Shown: piece after piece, positions 46,945 to 58,429 of the stretch
How the letters are laid out: each line of letters starts with the position of its first letter
Numbering within the stretch: the stretch's first letter is position 1
DNA from: Diphasiastrum complanatum
Lineage: Eukaryota > Streptophyta > Lycopodiopsida > Lycopodiales > Lycopodiaceae
Direction of reading: 5' to 3'
Assembly: GCA_029204225.1 (NCBI GenBank)
Contig: CM055111.1
Span: 42,350,815 to 42,414,814 of the forward strand
Length of the DNA: 64,000 bases
Translations under genes and position numbers: made by a program
Notes under the pieces: generated by a model
The model's input: the letters and a program-made list of their open reading frames with translations, nothing else
Database searches by the model: none
Told to the model about the DNA's origin: nothing

Positions 46945-47700
46945 TGTTGGGAGAATGGCCAATATCGGGATTGGCCGATAATCCTCGGTGCATGAATCTA
47001 CGTCTATCGGATGTAAGCCACCTTCAATAATTCGAAGATCGTTGCAGTTTATCTACAAGACTACAACTCAAATGACACAACAGAAATAATGCAAATGACA
47101 CAACATGACAATACTCAAGTTTTTGGAATGATTTAGTTGAAGAATGTGTACAAGTTTGAATGCAATTGCATGTGCGATCTTTTGATACAATACTTTGTGA
47201 TAACATAGAGAAAGATCAAATAAGACGCAATTAAAAATAACGTATCGTCTGAGTAATAACTACTTTTTTGTAACTTGAGCAATTTCGGTTGTTATATGTA
47301 TATATACACATGGCTATGCGATTAAAAGAATGCTTAAATAATACTTTTACACATGGGATTAAGTCACTACATGCTATTAGTAGTCACTGTCGGACAAAAT
47401 CTAATTTCATTAGAGATTATGTCTCAACGTGATAGTGTTGAGTAGCCGAACAATCGAGTCAATGGTGACTGTTTGCTAGTTCGATGATGGCCGAATAGTC
47501 GACGATGACTGTTGTATAGACAATGATACTCATACCGATAGTTTGGTCGTGTCAACAGAACTCTGTCTTCAAATCCTTTGTATTTACAGATAACAAGTGT
47601 ATTTTTGTAGAGTATGCGAGTGTACAAGCATTTGCATACAACAAATGAATGGATCTACATTTGCAAAGAGATAAGGGATGGAGAGGATAGAAATCCAACA
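46945..47700 (-). repeat. 3' LTR of Copia element E
   Basis: TGTTGGGAGAATGG at the left and AAATCCAACA at the right form inverted termini. The right end is followed by a run of C, the polypurine tract on the minus strand. Confidence 0.75.
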
Positions 47701-48045
47701 ACCCCCCCCCCCAATCTAGATCCTTGAATTTCAAATTCAAGATAGCACAAAAATTCTTTTGTGCTTCTTGAGTTAATTCTTTTGTAAAGATATCAACTGC
47801 CATGTACTGGGTTTTGCAAAATTTCAGACTTACCTCCTTTTCGAGTATCATGCTCATGATATCGTGGTACTTAGTCTCGATGTGCTGGGTCTTAGAGTGA
47901 GATCTAGGATTAATCAATAATGCTATAGCACTCTGATTGTCGCACTGAATGATTGTTGGAACAATTTGTCTAAGACCAATGTCAGACAATAGATTTCTCA
48001 ACGAAATTGCCTCTTTAGTAGCTTGAGAGGCTGCAATGTACTCTT
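47701..48045 (-). pseudogene. Copia RNase H C-terminus (element E)
   Basis: The minus strand encodes EYIAASQATKEAISLRNLLS, then a DNQSAIALL motif and the tail SKTQHIETKYHDIMS ... VDIFTKELTQ. It is cut near 48045, where LRR-like sequence begins. All other pol domains are missing. The polypurine tract at 47701-47712 is an unusually long C homopolymer on the plus strand. Confidence 0.88.
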
Positions 48046-48062
48046 TTTGGGACTCTCCCCAG

Positions 48063-48290
48063 AGCAGCCAAGAAATCTCTTACAGTTTCAAATGAGTCAA
48101 TTTCCTTCTAGCATGAAAGGATACCTTCTATGTCTATTACCTCAAGGATCTAAATTTGCAACTAACCAGTTTAGTGGTCTATTTTCTACAATTTCTGGCA
48201 AATTAAACAGGTTCATCAATTTGAGTGTTTTCATAAAGTTGATAATATGCATGGTCTCGATGGAGCTTGACAATCTCCGCAACGTTATAC
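48063..48290 (+). pseudogene. Highly decayed LRR fragment
   Basis: The frame contains KFATNQFSGLFSTISGKLNR. This parallels the LRR of the 44153 gene (GANQFSGQIPADLGKLSN) at nucleotide level, and is followed by an NNMHG-like start of the next repeat. Its left side abuts the truncated Copia E. It is too diverged to be functional. Confidence 0.5.
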
Positions 48291-48570
48291 TTTAAATCTA
48301 TCATATAGTTTCTTGAATGAGATCTTACATGCACATGTCACTATCTTGCAAAGAGATTTGTAGAGTGCCTTGGGCTTCAATTTTGTGAGAGCTTGAGTCT
48401 CCCAAATAGGTAGACTTGTCATGATGTAAAACAGTGAAGTTTCTGAACTAGCTCTTCTTCAAAGTCATGTTTTGGGTAGCTCTTGAATCGAAATAGCAAT
48501 AATCTTCATCAGAGAGTCATGAAGCTTCAACAATAAATAGCTTCTGATTTTCAAATGTAGTAGAGGGGCT
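48291..48570. other. Spacer, nothing recognised
   Basis: No coding or repeat structure that I can identify. Confidence 0.4.
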
Positions 48571-49503
48571 TGTTGGAGGATGTGGAAATAGTTAGACGTC
48601 TGAAGGATCGTTCCAAGTCGTCGGCTATCGGATCAGAATGATCCTAGTCCTGCATGGAGGCAGTGGTCCAATAATTCCCTCAGTGCATGCACTACAACAA
48701 TATTAGGCGAACACAAAAATAGTAGAGCCTAATTGCGCGGTTGTTTGTGGAAGTGGAAGAGTAGACAATCAAACAAAGCAATAAGAAAGTCAGACATGAA
48801 GACATAGTAGCTTAGGCATACAATATTATTGATAAAAAAACTGAACGCAATAGAATAGTGACTGATTCATATTAATATATAGAAATACAAGTTAGTTTGA
48901 TGCTATGAGCACAAGACAATAGTAGGCAAAACTGCGTGCTCAAGAAGCTAACTCCGCTCTGTAAAAGCTATGAGCTTATTATTGACAATCTGTCTAAAAG
49001 GAATAATTAATGCATGAAAGCATCTACAATGTCTTCTTCATTAACTACATGCTTATTAGATTACAGTAGTCATTTATATACAATTTACATTTGTGCGGAT
49101 GAGTGTACAAAGAAGATGGTGTGGAGCCATTGCACCGTCTGGAGGAGATTGTTGCTACTGTCATTGTCCAAGTCATGCAAAGTACAAGAAGTGGGCATGA
49201 GAAGGCTTCAACTATTCGGAGTCAAGCAAGTCACTAACGTGGCCAATTAAGTTGAAGTAGTTGATAAGTCGACATGTCGAACAAGTCAGGTTTTCCCGAT
49301 ATTTCGGTTGAGTTGACAAGCCGGAATATGTCAGCCAAGTCGGGCTTCCCCGATAAATTGGCCAAGTCGAGTGTCATTCTCTTGCTTGTCTTCAGTAATA
49401 GAGCATTTCTGAAGACTATGCGGCAATGCATGTAAAATTGCAGCGATATAAATGGAACTAGATTAACATGGGATTTAGGAGAGTAGAGGAGATAAACCCA
49501 ACA
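48571..49503 (-). repeat. 3' LTR of Copia element F
   Basis: 933 bp, TGTTGGAGGATG to AACCCAACA, with inverted TGTTGG/CCAACA termini, followed by a C-rich polypurine tract and CTTAATCTGGATCC as in element C. Confidence 0.8.
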
Positions 49504-49710
49504 CCCCCCCTTAATCTGGATCCATGAATGTCTTGATCTTCAGACTAAGCGATGCACAAAATCTGTTGTGTGCATTAACACATCTGCAATCACATCTTGC
49601 ACTCAACAGAACGTTAAGCTCACCTCTATGTCAATAATCTTCCTCTTGACACAATGATATCAAATGTCAATGTGCTTACTCCTAGAGTGAAATCTAGGGT
49701 TGGCCGATAA
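49504..49710 (-). pseudogene. RNase H 3' end of Copia element F
   Basis: Aligns closely with 27509-27735 of element C, through CTTACTCCTAGAGTGARATCTAGGGTTGGCCGATAAG. It stops abruptly at 49710 where another element's leader intervenes. Confidence 0.8.
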
Positions 49711-49994
49711 GTTTCATTTTAGTCACCAATTTTGACAGCTTTTTGGGAAAAGTGCAATAACTTTTGCATCTTTTATCCAAATGCCTTGCAAATTGGTGCA
49801 AATGAAAGTTGAGACAAATATTTACAAACTATAGAATCAAATTAGTAATATAAAATGAAATTGAATGTCAAAAATTGGTCTGAGCAGACCTGAAAAATTT
49901 AAAGCTAGAAATTAACAAAAGGAAAGCTACAAAAACAATAAACTTATCAAATCTAATGAAATTCACATAGAATCATCATGAATTCAGGATCTAT
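49711..49994 (-). other. Leader of an unrelated LTR element inserted in F
   Basis: Lies downstream of the minus-strand primer site at 49995-50006 and has no open frame. It replaces roughly 800 bp of element F that are present in element C. Confidence 0.5.
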
Positions 49995-50006
49995 GCTCTG
50001 ATACCA
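49995..50006 (-). promoter_or_regulatory. iMet primer binding site
   Basis: The minus strand reads TGGTATCAGAGC, five bases from the LTR terminus at 50012. Confidence 0.85.
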
Positions 50007-50011
50007 AGAAA

Positions 50012-50524
50012 TGTCATATGCCAAATTTAAGCTAATAGCAAGAAAAGTACAAAGCATTCAAGATAGCATATCCATAGAAAGCTAGAAACACAAAGATATC
50101 CATAGAATCACATTAGCAATGAAATAAAGAGTAAAATCAATGGAAATGGAGCGTTGATTCATGTGGATAGGGCAAATGAGACCTAGCAATGGAGATCCCC
50201 ATAGCTCATATTCACAAGGAGGAAGCAAGAAGCTCTCACTTGCAAATGAGCCAAAAGATCCAAAAATTGTTGTCTCTTGCCTAGTTATAGACAATGCTCT
50301 TACTTAACTAAACATAACTATCTTGAAGGATAGTTAGCCATTGTTAAATATTATTTAGCCTACTTTGGGTCCTTAATGGCCTATTATCCTTATTAATTAC
50401 TCTGAAGGGCCTAAAGAGAGAACCACCTTGTTCTTAAGGCTAATAGCTCCTTTTGGGCCTACAAAGCTTACATTGGATATTATCTTGCATGTATAAGCAT
50501 GGATGTACTAAAAGTATATGACAA
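50012..50524 (-). repeat. 5' LTR of an inserted LTR element
   Basis: 513 bp with inverted termini TGTCATATG and TATATGACA. Its outer end at 50524 abuts Copia F reverse transcriptase directly. The element's body and 3' LTR are missing. Confidence 0.8.
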
Positions 50525-53500
50525 GACTGCTGCACTGTCTTGAAGTAAACATTTGAATCTGAAAAGCTCAGTGTGTAGTGTTGATCAATAAGGAAAATAT
50601 TGATCCTTTGAAACCATGCTCAAGCAGATTGCTTCAAGCCATAAAGTGCCTTATGGAGTTTACACACATGATTGTGTTTACCTTCGATAATATAACCTTG
50701 GGTTGCACCATGTAAATGTCTTCTTCGATAACTCCATCTGTACATCCATTTGATGTATTTCCAAATCTGCTGCAACAACAAACAATAATGAAAGTCAAAT
50801 AGAAGAATGCTTGACTACTGGACTGAAGGTCTCAGTGTAATCGACATTGTATACCTGAGAAAATCCTCTGGCAACAAGTTGGGCTTTTCTTCTGTCGATG
50901 CTTCCGTCTGCTTTGTACTTGACTTTGAAAATCCATTTGCAATCAACTACGTTTCTGCTAGTAGGTAATTCGACAATCGTCCATGTTTGGTTCTTGATAA
51001 GAGATGAGTACTCTTTATCCATAGCTTCTTTCCAAAGATTGGAATGGGGCTGACTAAGTGCCTCTTTGATAGTCGTCGGCTCCTGAACAAGGTAGGCTGC
51101 AGAGTCATCGATATATCTATTAGGTGGTCTGCTAGTTCTTGATGATATTCTGGGTAATAGAGGAAGTTGATCATTTTCATCATGCTGTAGTTGCTGAACT
51201 GCGACATCATCATCTTTAGATTCGTTGTTGATATGTTGTTCGTCGAGAGTAGATGAGCTTGGACCTTCAATAGGAATAGTCGACTGAGGAACCTCGAAGT
51301 TCAATATGTCGAAGGAGTCAGACAAGTCGGCTACATGGGCTTTGCCTTTTCCCTTGAGGTCGATAAACTGATCTTTGATGAAGATGACATCTCGACTAGT
51401 GAATATCTTTGACTAGATATGATCGAACAACTTGTAAGCTTGATCTGAAGTAGTGTAGCTGATGAAAATACACTTGATACTCTAGAAGTTGAGCTTCTTC
51501 CTGAGATCATGAGGAATCTGCGCATAAGTTGTACATCCAAAAACTTTTAAATTTGAAAAAAAAGGTTTGGTACCTATCCAAATTTTGAATGATGTTTTGT
51601 TTGAGAGACCTTTAGTAAGACATCTGTTTTGAATATTGGTGGCTGTTGAAACAGCTTCACCCCAGAAGGACTTCGGAAGTGACGAATGTGATAACATGCA
51701 CTTTGCCAATTCGAGTAAGGTTCTGTTCTTTCTCTCAGCGAGACCATTTGATTGAGGCGAATAAGAGGTAATGTATTGTTGCTCAATGCCATTGTTAAGG
51801 CAGTACTCCTTAAATTCGGTGGAGATGTATTCTCCTCCATTGTCGGACCTCAGTGCTTTGATTCTTTTGCCAGTTTGATTTTCTGCATGCTCTTTGAATT
51901 GTCTGAACTTGATGAAAGTTTTTGATTTTTGCTTAATGAAGTAAACAGTTGTTCTAGAAAATTCATCAATAAAAGTAATGAAATACTTTGCATCTAGCAA
52001 TGATGGAGTTTGCATAGGTCCACATATATCTGAATGAAGAACATCTAACAAACCTTTTGTTGCATGTCTATGACTTGATCTAAAGGAAATCCTAGTCTGC
52101 TTTCCAAGGATGCAGCTATGGCAGATAGGGAGATCGACTTTGTCAAAAGGATAGTCAAGATCAAGTGCCAGGGATTGTCTGGACATGTTTGAAACAGATG
52201 CATAATTCAAGTGTCTTAAGCGATGATGCCATAGTACTGCTTTATTGACAAGAACAAAGATTTTCAAGACTAGACTAGAATCAAAATAACAATGTGCCAA
52301 TCTATATAAGTATCCATGTCTCTTACCGAGTGCAAGGATCTTAATACTCCTATTGATAATTCTACATTGATCAGACTCAAACTCCACCTTCTGACCTAAA
52401 TTTGTATTCTACGTACTGATAATAGATTTGTAAAGAGTTTAGGAACATACAAGACTTTTGACAATAGTTTGAATTGATCATGTTGGAACCTTAATCTTAT
52501 AGTGCCTTCACCTTCGATAGTGTGAGTGCTATCATCACCAAGATGAACATACTTCTTTGTGCTATAAGGCGTATAGGAATGGAAAATCTCATGGTGATTG
52601 GTTATATGCTGAGTAGCTCCAGAATCCAAAAACTACAAGTCATCCAAAATTGTGTTTTTGTCTTTGACCATAAAATCTGCCTTCGTCCATTTCGACTTCC
52701 GAGATGCTGTAACTATATTTGCTTGTTGATCAAGTTGCTTGGCTACATTCTTCACTTTGAGAATTCGGCAATCTTGAATCTCATGGTTATTGCGCTTGCA
52801 ATACCTCCAAACGTCTTCTTCTTTGACGAATGTGGATTTGATGATTGTTCTTGACTTTGAGTCGGTTTCTGATTCGATGCAGACTGCTTGGAGCTTTTCT
52901 ACTTCTATCATTTCAAGCCCTTGTTGACATATAGAGCATGAGACGAATAGGTAGACAGAGTGTCATGACTTCTTCGATTATCTTCTTGCAGCAATATATT
53001 GATAACTCTGGTAAGAGTTAAATCTGAGTGTGTCATGATGATCATCACTCAGTTCTCATATGTAGAGGGCAGGCTTGAAAGCAATGTCATGATTGCATCT
53101 TGATCGTTTGTGACTGATCCAACAGCGACCATTTGTTGTAAGAGATTCTTAAACTGCTTAATATGATTATGAAGAGAATCATTATTTGACATCTTGAGTG
53201 TGAAGAATTTTCTTTGAAGATGTAACTTGGTAGTTACGTCTCTCATATTTTATAGTGAGATCAGGATGTCATAGACTTCTTTTGAAGTTTTAGCTTCAGC
53301 TATATGGCCAATTTGAGTATCTGAAATATTGAGGATAATAAGCGTGAAAGCTTTATCATCCTTCGATTTCCACTTTGAGTCGTCTGTGTCGTCTTCAAGC
53401 TTTACTTCGATTCATGTAACAACATCCCACAACTCGTTGATGACTAGCAAGGTCTTCATCTTAAATTTCCATAAATGATAATTGGATCCATTCAGTTTGT

Positions 53501-53534
53501 CTACGGTAAGACCGACTTTACTTTGAAAATCCAT
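50525..53534 (-). pseudogene. Copia gag-pol, decayed (element F)
   Basis: The ATG at 53534 begins gag (MDFQSKVGLTVDKLNGSNYH). A nonsense codon and frameshifts follow. Gag core NMRDVTTKLHLQRKFF is at 53049-53246. A degenerate CCHC segment (WRYCKRNNHEIQDC) is at 52633-52911 and the protease MDSGATQHITNHHE at 52396-52629. Integrase at 51482-52387 has HDxH-type WHHRLRHLNY and catalytic LHSDICGP, ALRSDNGGEYIS and ERKNRT. The linker and RT N-terminus are at 50795-51325, with RT continuing to 50525 before it is cut by the LTR above. It is the best-preserved member of the C/F family here, with integrase and protease motifs intact, but it is not functional. Confidence 0.92.
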
Positions 53535-53548
53535 CTGGAACTTTTATC

Positions 53549-53800
53549 TGTTGATGAAGCGTCGCTAATAAGCAGTAAGCGCAATAGCAAACTCTAAATC
53601 AACTCTAAAGAACTGAGCTAGAATGCTCAAGAGTGTCCAAGCTTGAAAGCTTGAGAGAGATGCTAACTATGTTTCTTGATCGCTTGCTTGCTAGTTAAAA
53701 TGTAGAAATATGAGCAGCTATTTATACTAAGCAAATTGGGTCTTCCCAAAATTTTACTTGCTAAACGGTTAGGGCAAGTCTGTAGTTTTTAAGACGAACA
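53549..53800 (-). repeat. Probable LTR/leader fragment with TATA (related copy at 54410-54690)
   Basis: Lies just upstream of the gag start of element F. It contains TATAAATAGCTG on the minus strand near 53720. A related stretch at 54410-54690 shares GCTATTTATACTAA, ACTTGCTAA.C..TTAGGGCAAGTC and CTGATAAGC-like words. No primer site is visible between it and gag. Confidence 0.5.
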
Positions 53801-53878
53801 ATAAACTATCTTTCAACTGACACGAAGTTTGTCGCCCGTGCGTGGGAAGGGTTTGGCCCCGATGCCCCCCCGCGGGCT
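53801..53878. other. Short GC-rich junction sequence
   Basis: Around 53830-53878 the base composition changes sharply to G/C (GGCCCCGATGCCCCCCCGCG), between LTR-like sequence and an integrase scrap. The origin is unknown. Confidence 0.4.
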
Positions 53879-53975
53879 TTCTCTCAACAAGTCCATTTGA
53901 CTGAGGCGAACAGGAGGTAATAAATTGTTGCTCATTGTTTAGGCAATATTCCTTGAATTTGGTTGAGATGTACTA
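53879..53975 (-). pseudogene. Copia integrase fragment
   Basis: The minus strand encodes YISTKFKEYCLNNEQQF and SPQSNGLVERK, the region ending with the catalytic glutamate of integrase. It matches part of 51720-51835 in element F. Both ends are abrupt. Confidence 0.8.
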
Positions 53976-56634
53976 AGGAAAGAGAATACAATAGTAATAA
54001 ATGGAAATATAACAACGAACTATCGGGCTCTATAGAATAATGCTTCTTCTAATGCATCTATGCCTATTAGAAATGAACAATGTTGTCGCGACTACTATCA
54101 CGTTCATTCTTTTAGTAACTAACTTTGAAATTATTAGTACTAAGATTTCATAAACAAACATTTTTAGAGTGTGATTGACAGAGATATTGTAGTATTGAAT
54201 CATTCGACAATTCTAATTTAAAATAAGAGATAATCATATCTAAGATAACTATAGAAAAGCATGCAACATTCTGACATAATACTGAATGCAATAAAAAGGT
54301 AGATTGATTTAGTAAGTAGCATGTACAAATCAGATAATGAAAGTACAAAACAATTGTAGATGAAGTTGTGTCCTCCAAACTATCTCTAAGTAACTAATAA
54401 CTCTATCTGATGCACTTCCGCTGATAAGCCAAAAGTGTTGCTAGCAATATTCAAAGTAAAAAACTTTGCTATTAGACTCTGATCTTTGTCATAAGCCTCT
54501 CACTAATGATCAGCTATTTATACTAATGAGGAATGTCGTTTAGGCTTATCCAATTAAGGCAACTAATTAGGTTGTAGATCGTAATTAAAGCTTAGCCACA
54601 ATGCGTTGTCATCCATTTAGTTAGGACTTCTTGGAAATTTACTTGCTAATCAATTAGGGCAAGTCATTATTTTCATAATAAACGGAAACAAAAACTGTCA
54701 GTTTTTTACTCCTTCGATAGTTCATCGTTGCCAAAGTCACATGTTGAGCAATTCTTGTGTATTTCTACAGATTGTGTAGAAACACAAATAAAACTGCAAA
54801 ATAGGATAAATGAATGGATGTATATTAAAGATTGATCATTCGGATGAATCACTCTGCAATAGTAGAATAATGCAATGTTAAGTTGAGTGTACAAATAAGC
54901 GGGCATGAAAGTACATTATTCTTTTCAAGCAAAATTATTTGAATATGTAAATAAAATAAGGGCTATCTTTAAAATATTTAGATTGGACAGAGAATGAGCT
55001 TCATATTGATTGGTATCATGAAAATGTTAAAAAAATATCAATCGACATCTTTTGGTTTGGTATTCTTATTAATTCGGCATCACCACTAAGTCAACATTTT
55101 AGGTTGATTGTCAAAGTCAAGATTTTCACCAACCAAAACTTTTGGTATTTTTTGAAGTATTTCGTTCAGCATTTTTCATCTATGCTGAACTTCATGTATT
55201 TATGTAGAAAATTTCTAATTGTGTCAAACTCCATGTATTTTAGTACAACAAATCCTAATTGTCCCAAACTCTTTGTATTTTTGTAGGTCCCTTGTTTGTA
55301 GTAGTTTCCGAAAAAAATATCAAGTCAAGGATGCTATCGCAAATACTTGAAGTAAAGTAACTGGTAATAGACAAAGGGCAATTAGATCAATTGGAGTTTG
55401 AAGCAGAATTAAAATTTCAACACACATGACATGTGTCAATGTACACATGATTTTAAAAATTTGTTAATTATTCCACAACAAATATACAAAAACACAGTTG
55501 ATTGGCTCTTATCTTGATGTGCAATCCTATGAGAGAACTCAAATGACAATTGTTTGCAATTTGAAAATATCATTCCCATGCTTAATCCACCATGTGATGA
55601 GTTAGAAATGTCTTTGTCATCATCATGCAATGAGAATTGGTTGATGGGAGTTATGCCTTCTATAGCCTTGATCTAAATTTTGAAGCATGCGAGTTTTAAA
55701 CAAATAAATATATATGTTGTAGCTTATAAGCATTGAGAATGCAATTAGTAGAACCCTAGGGCTACATATGGATATTTGTATTGGTTTCTAGGTCTTGTGT
55801 CTCAAGATTATGATAGAAATCCTATATATAGGCAATAAACCTCATCTCTAAGCTGAACATGAAGGAACTTATGAGTAATCTTCCATAGAGGGTGTAAAAA
55901 GCAAGCCATGGTAAAAACAATTTACAACTTGGCATAAAATTGTAGTGATGATGAAAAGCAGCAAGTTTCCAAGTTGAAAGTTGAAAGCTCAACATACTTC
56001 TATGCATTGGTGGTATTCTAGTGATCAATACCCTCTCTAATCTTGTTCATGAAGTACTACTAGAAGCCCATATTAGTGGAGCCCTCCATATTAAATAAGG
56101 CTTAGGACAAGGTACATAGGCCGCAACCTTATGACAATGGATCATACATCATCTGAAAATTGGGCCCCTGATATTGTTTGCTCAAATTTCTTGAATTTGG
56201 GCTCTCGTGATGGCTCCCAATATGTCCAAAGGTAAAAAATTAACATCTACCTCAAGGTGCCCTAGGACAATACATAGTGCATCATCCCAAAATTGCATCT
56301 ACTCAAATTTCTTGGATTTGGGCTCTATTAATGGTCCCCACGATATCCAATGCTTAGAACCTGATTCATTGTTAGTAATTATTTGTACATTGTATATTGC
56401 ACATTGCACAATATTGTCACAAGTTGCTCAAAAATCAATGATAAATCTGAAACTTGGAAGGTCTTTAGACATGAAATGAACTAAATCTTGCATTCCAATT
56501 ATGTATTATTAGGAATATAATCTAGTCTATAAATAAAAGTTTGTAATTCGTCATTTGTGAATATTGTGAAAATATGCAAATAGCAACTTAGGCCACTACT
56601 AGAAGCCAAACTTGTCCATACGTAGAAAATGTCC
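53976..56634. other. AT-rich sequence; related LTR-like piece at 54410-54690; no gene
   Basis: No gene found. A fragment related to 53549-53800 occupies about 54410-54690. Around 56210-56345 two lines resembling GGGCTCT..TGATGG.TCCC are repeated. Short frames show no motif. Confidence 0.45.
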
Positions 56635-57375
56635 CTAGCTAGTAGTTGTGTGATAGATGTGGCTCCCTACTAATAAACGATACTCAATGGCACCAAAGGA
56701 ATCACATTTTGAAAGTTTTGCACCAACTTCAATAGGTGTAGATGATACCTTACTATCTTTCGTGTGGAATCTCTTGAGTAGTTCAACAACATACTTCATT
56801 TTGGTAAGTGCAATTACTTTGCCAAACATCCACACCCAAGCATTAATGCATTATGTCCAAATCTATCATGTCAAATTCCCTGCAAAGATTTGAGTTGACT
56901 TTCTTCACCAAATTGTCATCACTAGCCATCTCTAACAAGTGTGTATAGGTTGCAATCTGATGAAGTATGCACAAAATCCTAGCTTATGAAGTACTCATCA
57001 ATGCATCCATCCCATGCACGAGGAGTCTACTTCAAGCCATACAAAGTTTTATGCAACTTACATACCTTGGCCTCCTCTTACTAGATCACAAAGCCATCAG
57101 GTTGTGTTATCTATATTTTCCCATCTAGAGTGCCATTGAGAAATGTAGATTTATTATCCACCTGATGGAATTTCCACCCAAATTTAGCTGCTAGGGCAAA
57201 CAAGAGTCTCAAAGTAGTCCACTTTGCAACTGGTGTATGTCTCCTCATAATCTATCATTTTACTTTGAGCATAACCTTTGACAGCTATTTTTGTTTTTGT
57301 TAGATTCATCTGCATGATATTTGATCATATACACCCACTTATTACCAATGGGCTTCTTACCTACAAGAAGATCTA
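56635..57375 (-). pseudogene. Copia RT fragment, strongly decayed
   Basis: The right part (57260-57375) contains KPIGNKWVYMIKYHAD, the start of Copia RT. The middle (about 57000-57200) reads in several frames as FLNGTLDG- and QPDGFV-like words. The left part (56635-56835) contains KYVVELLKRF and the STPIEVGAKLSK region near the end of RT. It is cut at 57375 by the fold-back repeat. It represents a Copia lineage distinct from A, C and F. Confidence 0.8.
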
Positions 57376-57379
57376 CAAT

Positions 57380-57733
57380 AGCATAACTTTTTAACCATAG
57401 CTTCGATTGAGACAAAAAATGTACCGTTGGAAAGCGCTCGACAAGAGTTTCCAATGACACCCTGGATGACCTACTTTCGAGTTATCATTCAAAAGTTATG
57501 GCCGGTCAAATTTCAGACCCAAAAAAAAAAAATGAGAGGATACTCTATCCGCGCACAAGAGAGATATGTGGACTTCTTTTTTTTTTTTTGGGTTTGAAAT
57601 TTTGACAAGCCATAACTTTTGAACGGAAGCTCAAAAGTAGGTCATCTAGGACACCGTTGGAAAGCTCTTGTTGATCGCTTTCCAACAATAAAATTTTCGT
57701 CTCAATCGAAGCTACAGTTAAAAAGTTATGATA
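57380..57733. repeat. Fold-back inverted repeat element, arms of about 145 bp
   Basis: The left arm (57380-57525) begins CATAACTTTTTAACCATAGC. Its reverse complement recurs at 57581-57733 with roughly 80% identity by eye, including TAGCTTCGATTGAGAC, GTTGGAAAGCG, GATGACCTACTTT and TTCAAAAGTTATGG. A loop of about 55 bp separates the arms. Each arm ends inward in an A or T homopolymer. A transcript would fold into a long hairpin. Confidence 0.9.
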
Positions 57734-58089
57734 TTTTAAATGATAATTGCATATTATACTATGAATAACATGTCATGCTTGCGGCCTACCCCCGACGCCG
57801 AATTATAGCATTATTAAGAAAACTTTTTTGTTTTTCAATTCTAATGAGCTATGTTACGTAGATTTCAAATTTGAGTGTTTTGATTGGTCCATGTGTAAGC
57901 AAAATTTGAGAAAAAAAATATAAAAAGTATCTTTACAAAGGGTCTTTCTTGGATTTAGAACTCCTCTAATGACCCCACTACATAGGGCAAATGAGTGGTC
58001 ATATCTTGCGTGACCTACCTCATAGCCCGGTAGAAAGCTGCTTTCGGGATCAGAAGCTTACTGCTCCTTTGTAGAGATCTAATGTCTCT
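57734..58089. other. Spacer, no gene
   Basis: AT-rich. A small GC island near 57780-57800 and an AAAGCTGCTTT-like palindrome near 58033 are the only notable features. Confidence 0.4.
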
Positions 58090-58190
58090 CAACCATGGCT
58101 CGGTCTTTCGCGTCTTTGCGGACGAATGGGCTCATACGGGCTGGCGCGACGAAGCTAGTCAACCTAGCAGTTTGCTTCGTCCGAGCCATT
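58090..58190. repeat. GC-rich insert with nested inverted repeats
   Basis: CTCAACCATGGCTCGG near 58087 pairs with CCGAGCCATTGAGCC near 58181. Inside, GACGAAGC near 58150 pairs with GCTTCGTC near 58177. It ends exactly where LRR homology starts. It may be a small inverted-repeat element or recombination filler. Confidence 0.55.
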
Positions 58191-58191
58191 G

Positions 58192-58429
58192 AGCCATGGC
58201 AAGTAACATGCCTGCCCTTTACCTTCTGGATATTTCACACAATCAATTGTCTGGCAACATTCCACAACAAATACTACAACTGTTAAAGTTAGAGAAATTC
58301 AATGTTTTCTACAACACGCTATCTGGAGCCATTCCTCGGGGGCCCAACGTGAAGAATTTCAATGCATCCTTGTATGTGGGAAACATAGGACTTTGTTGCC
58401 CTCCTCTTACAAATCCATGCCCACCAGGC
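58192..58429 (+). pseudogene. C-terminal fragment of an LRR receptor-like gene
   Basis: MASNMPALYLLDISHNQLSG, then an LRR, the capping GPNVKNFNASLYVGNIGLC and NPCPPG. This matches 45394-45626 closely at nucleotide level and has no nonsense codon in this stretch. Its right side ends at 58429, directly against the LTR of Copia A copy 2. Only about 80 codons remain, so it is a truncated duplicate. Confidence 0.9.

Noticed and set aside
48023-48295. An intact small protein
   Set aside because: Its first part is antisense to Copia RNase H and the rest is a decayed LRR fragment, so the frame is a chance fusion.
58090-58190. A tRNA or other structured RNA gene in the GC-rich insert
   Set aside because: The inverted repeats do not match a cloverleaf or any conserved RNA motif I know.
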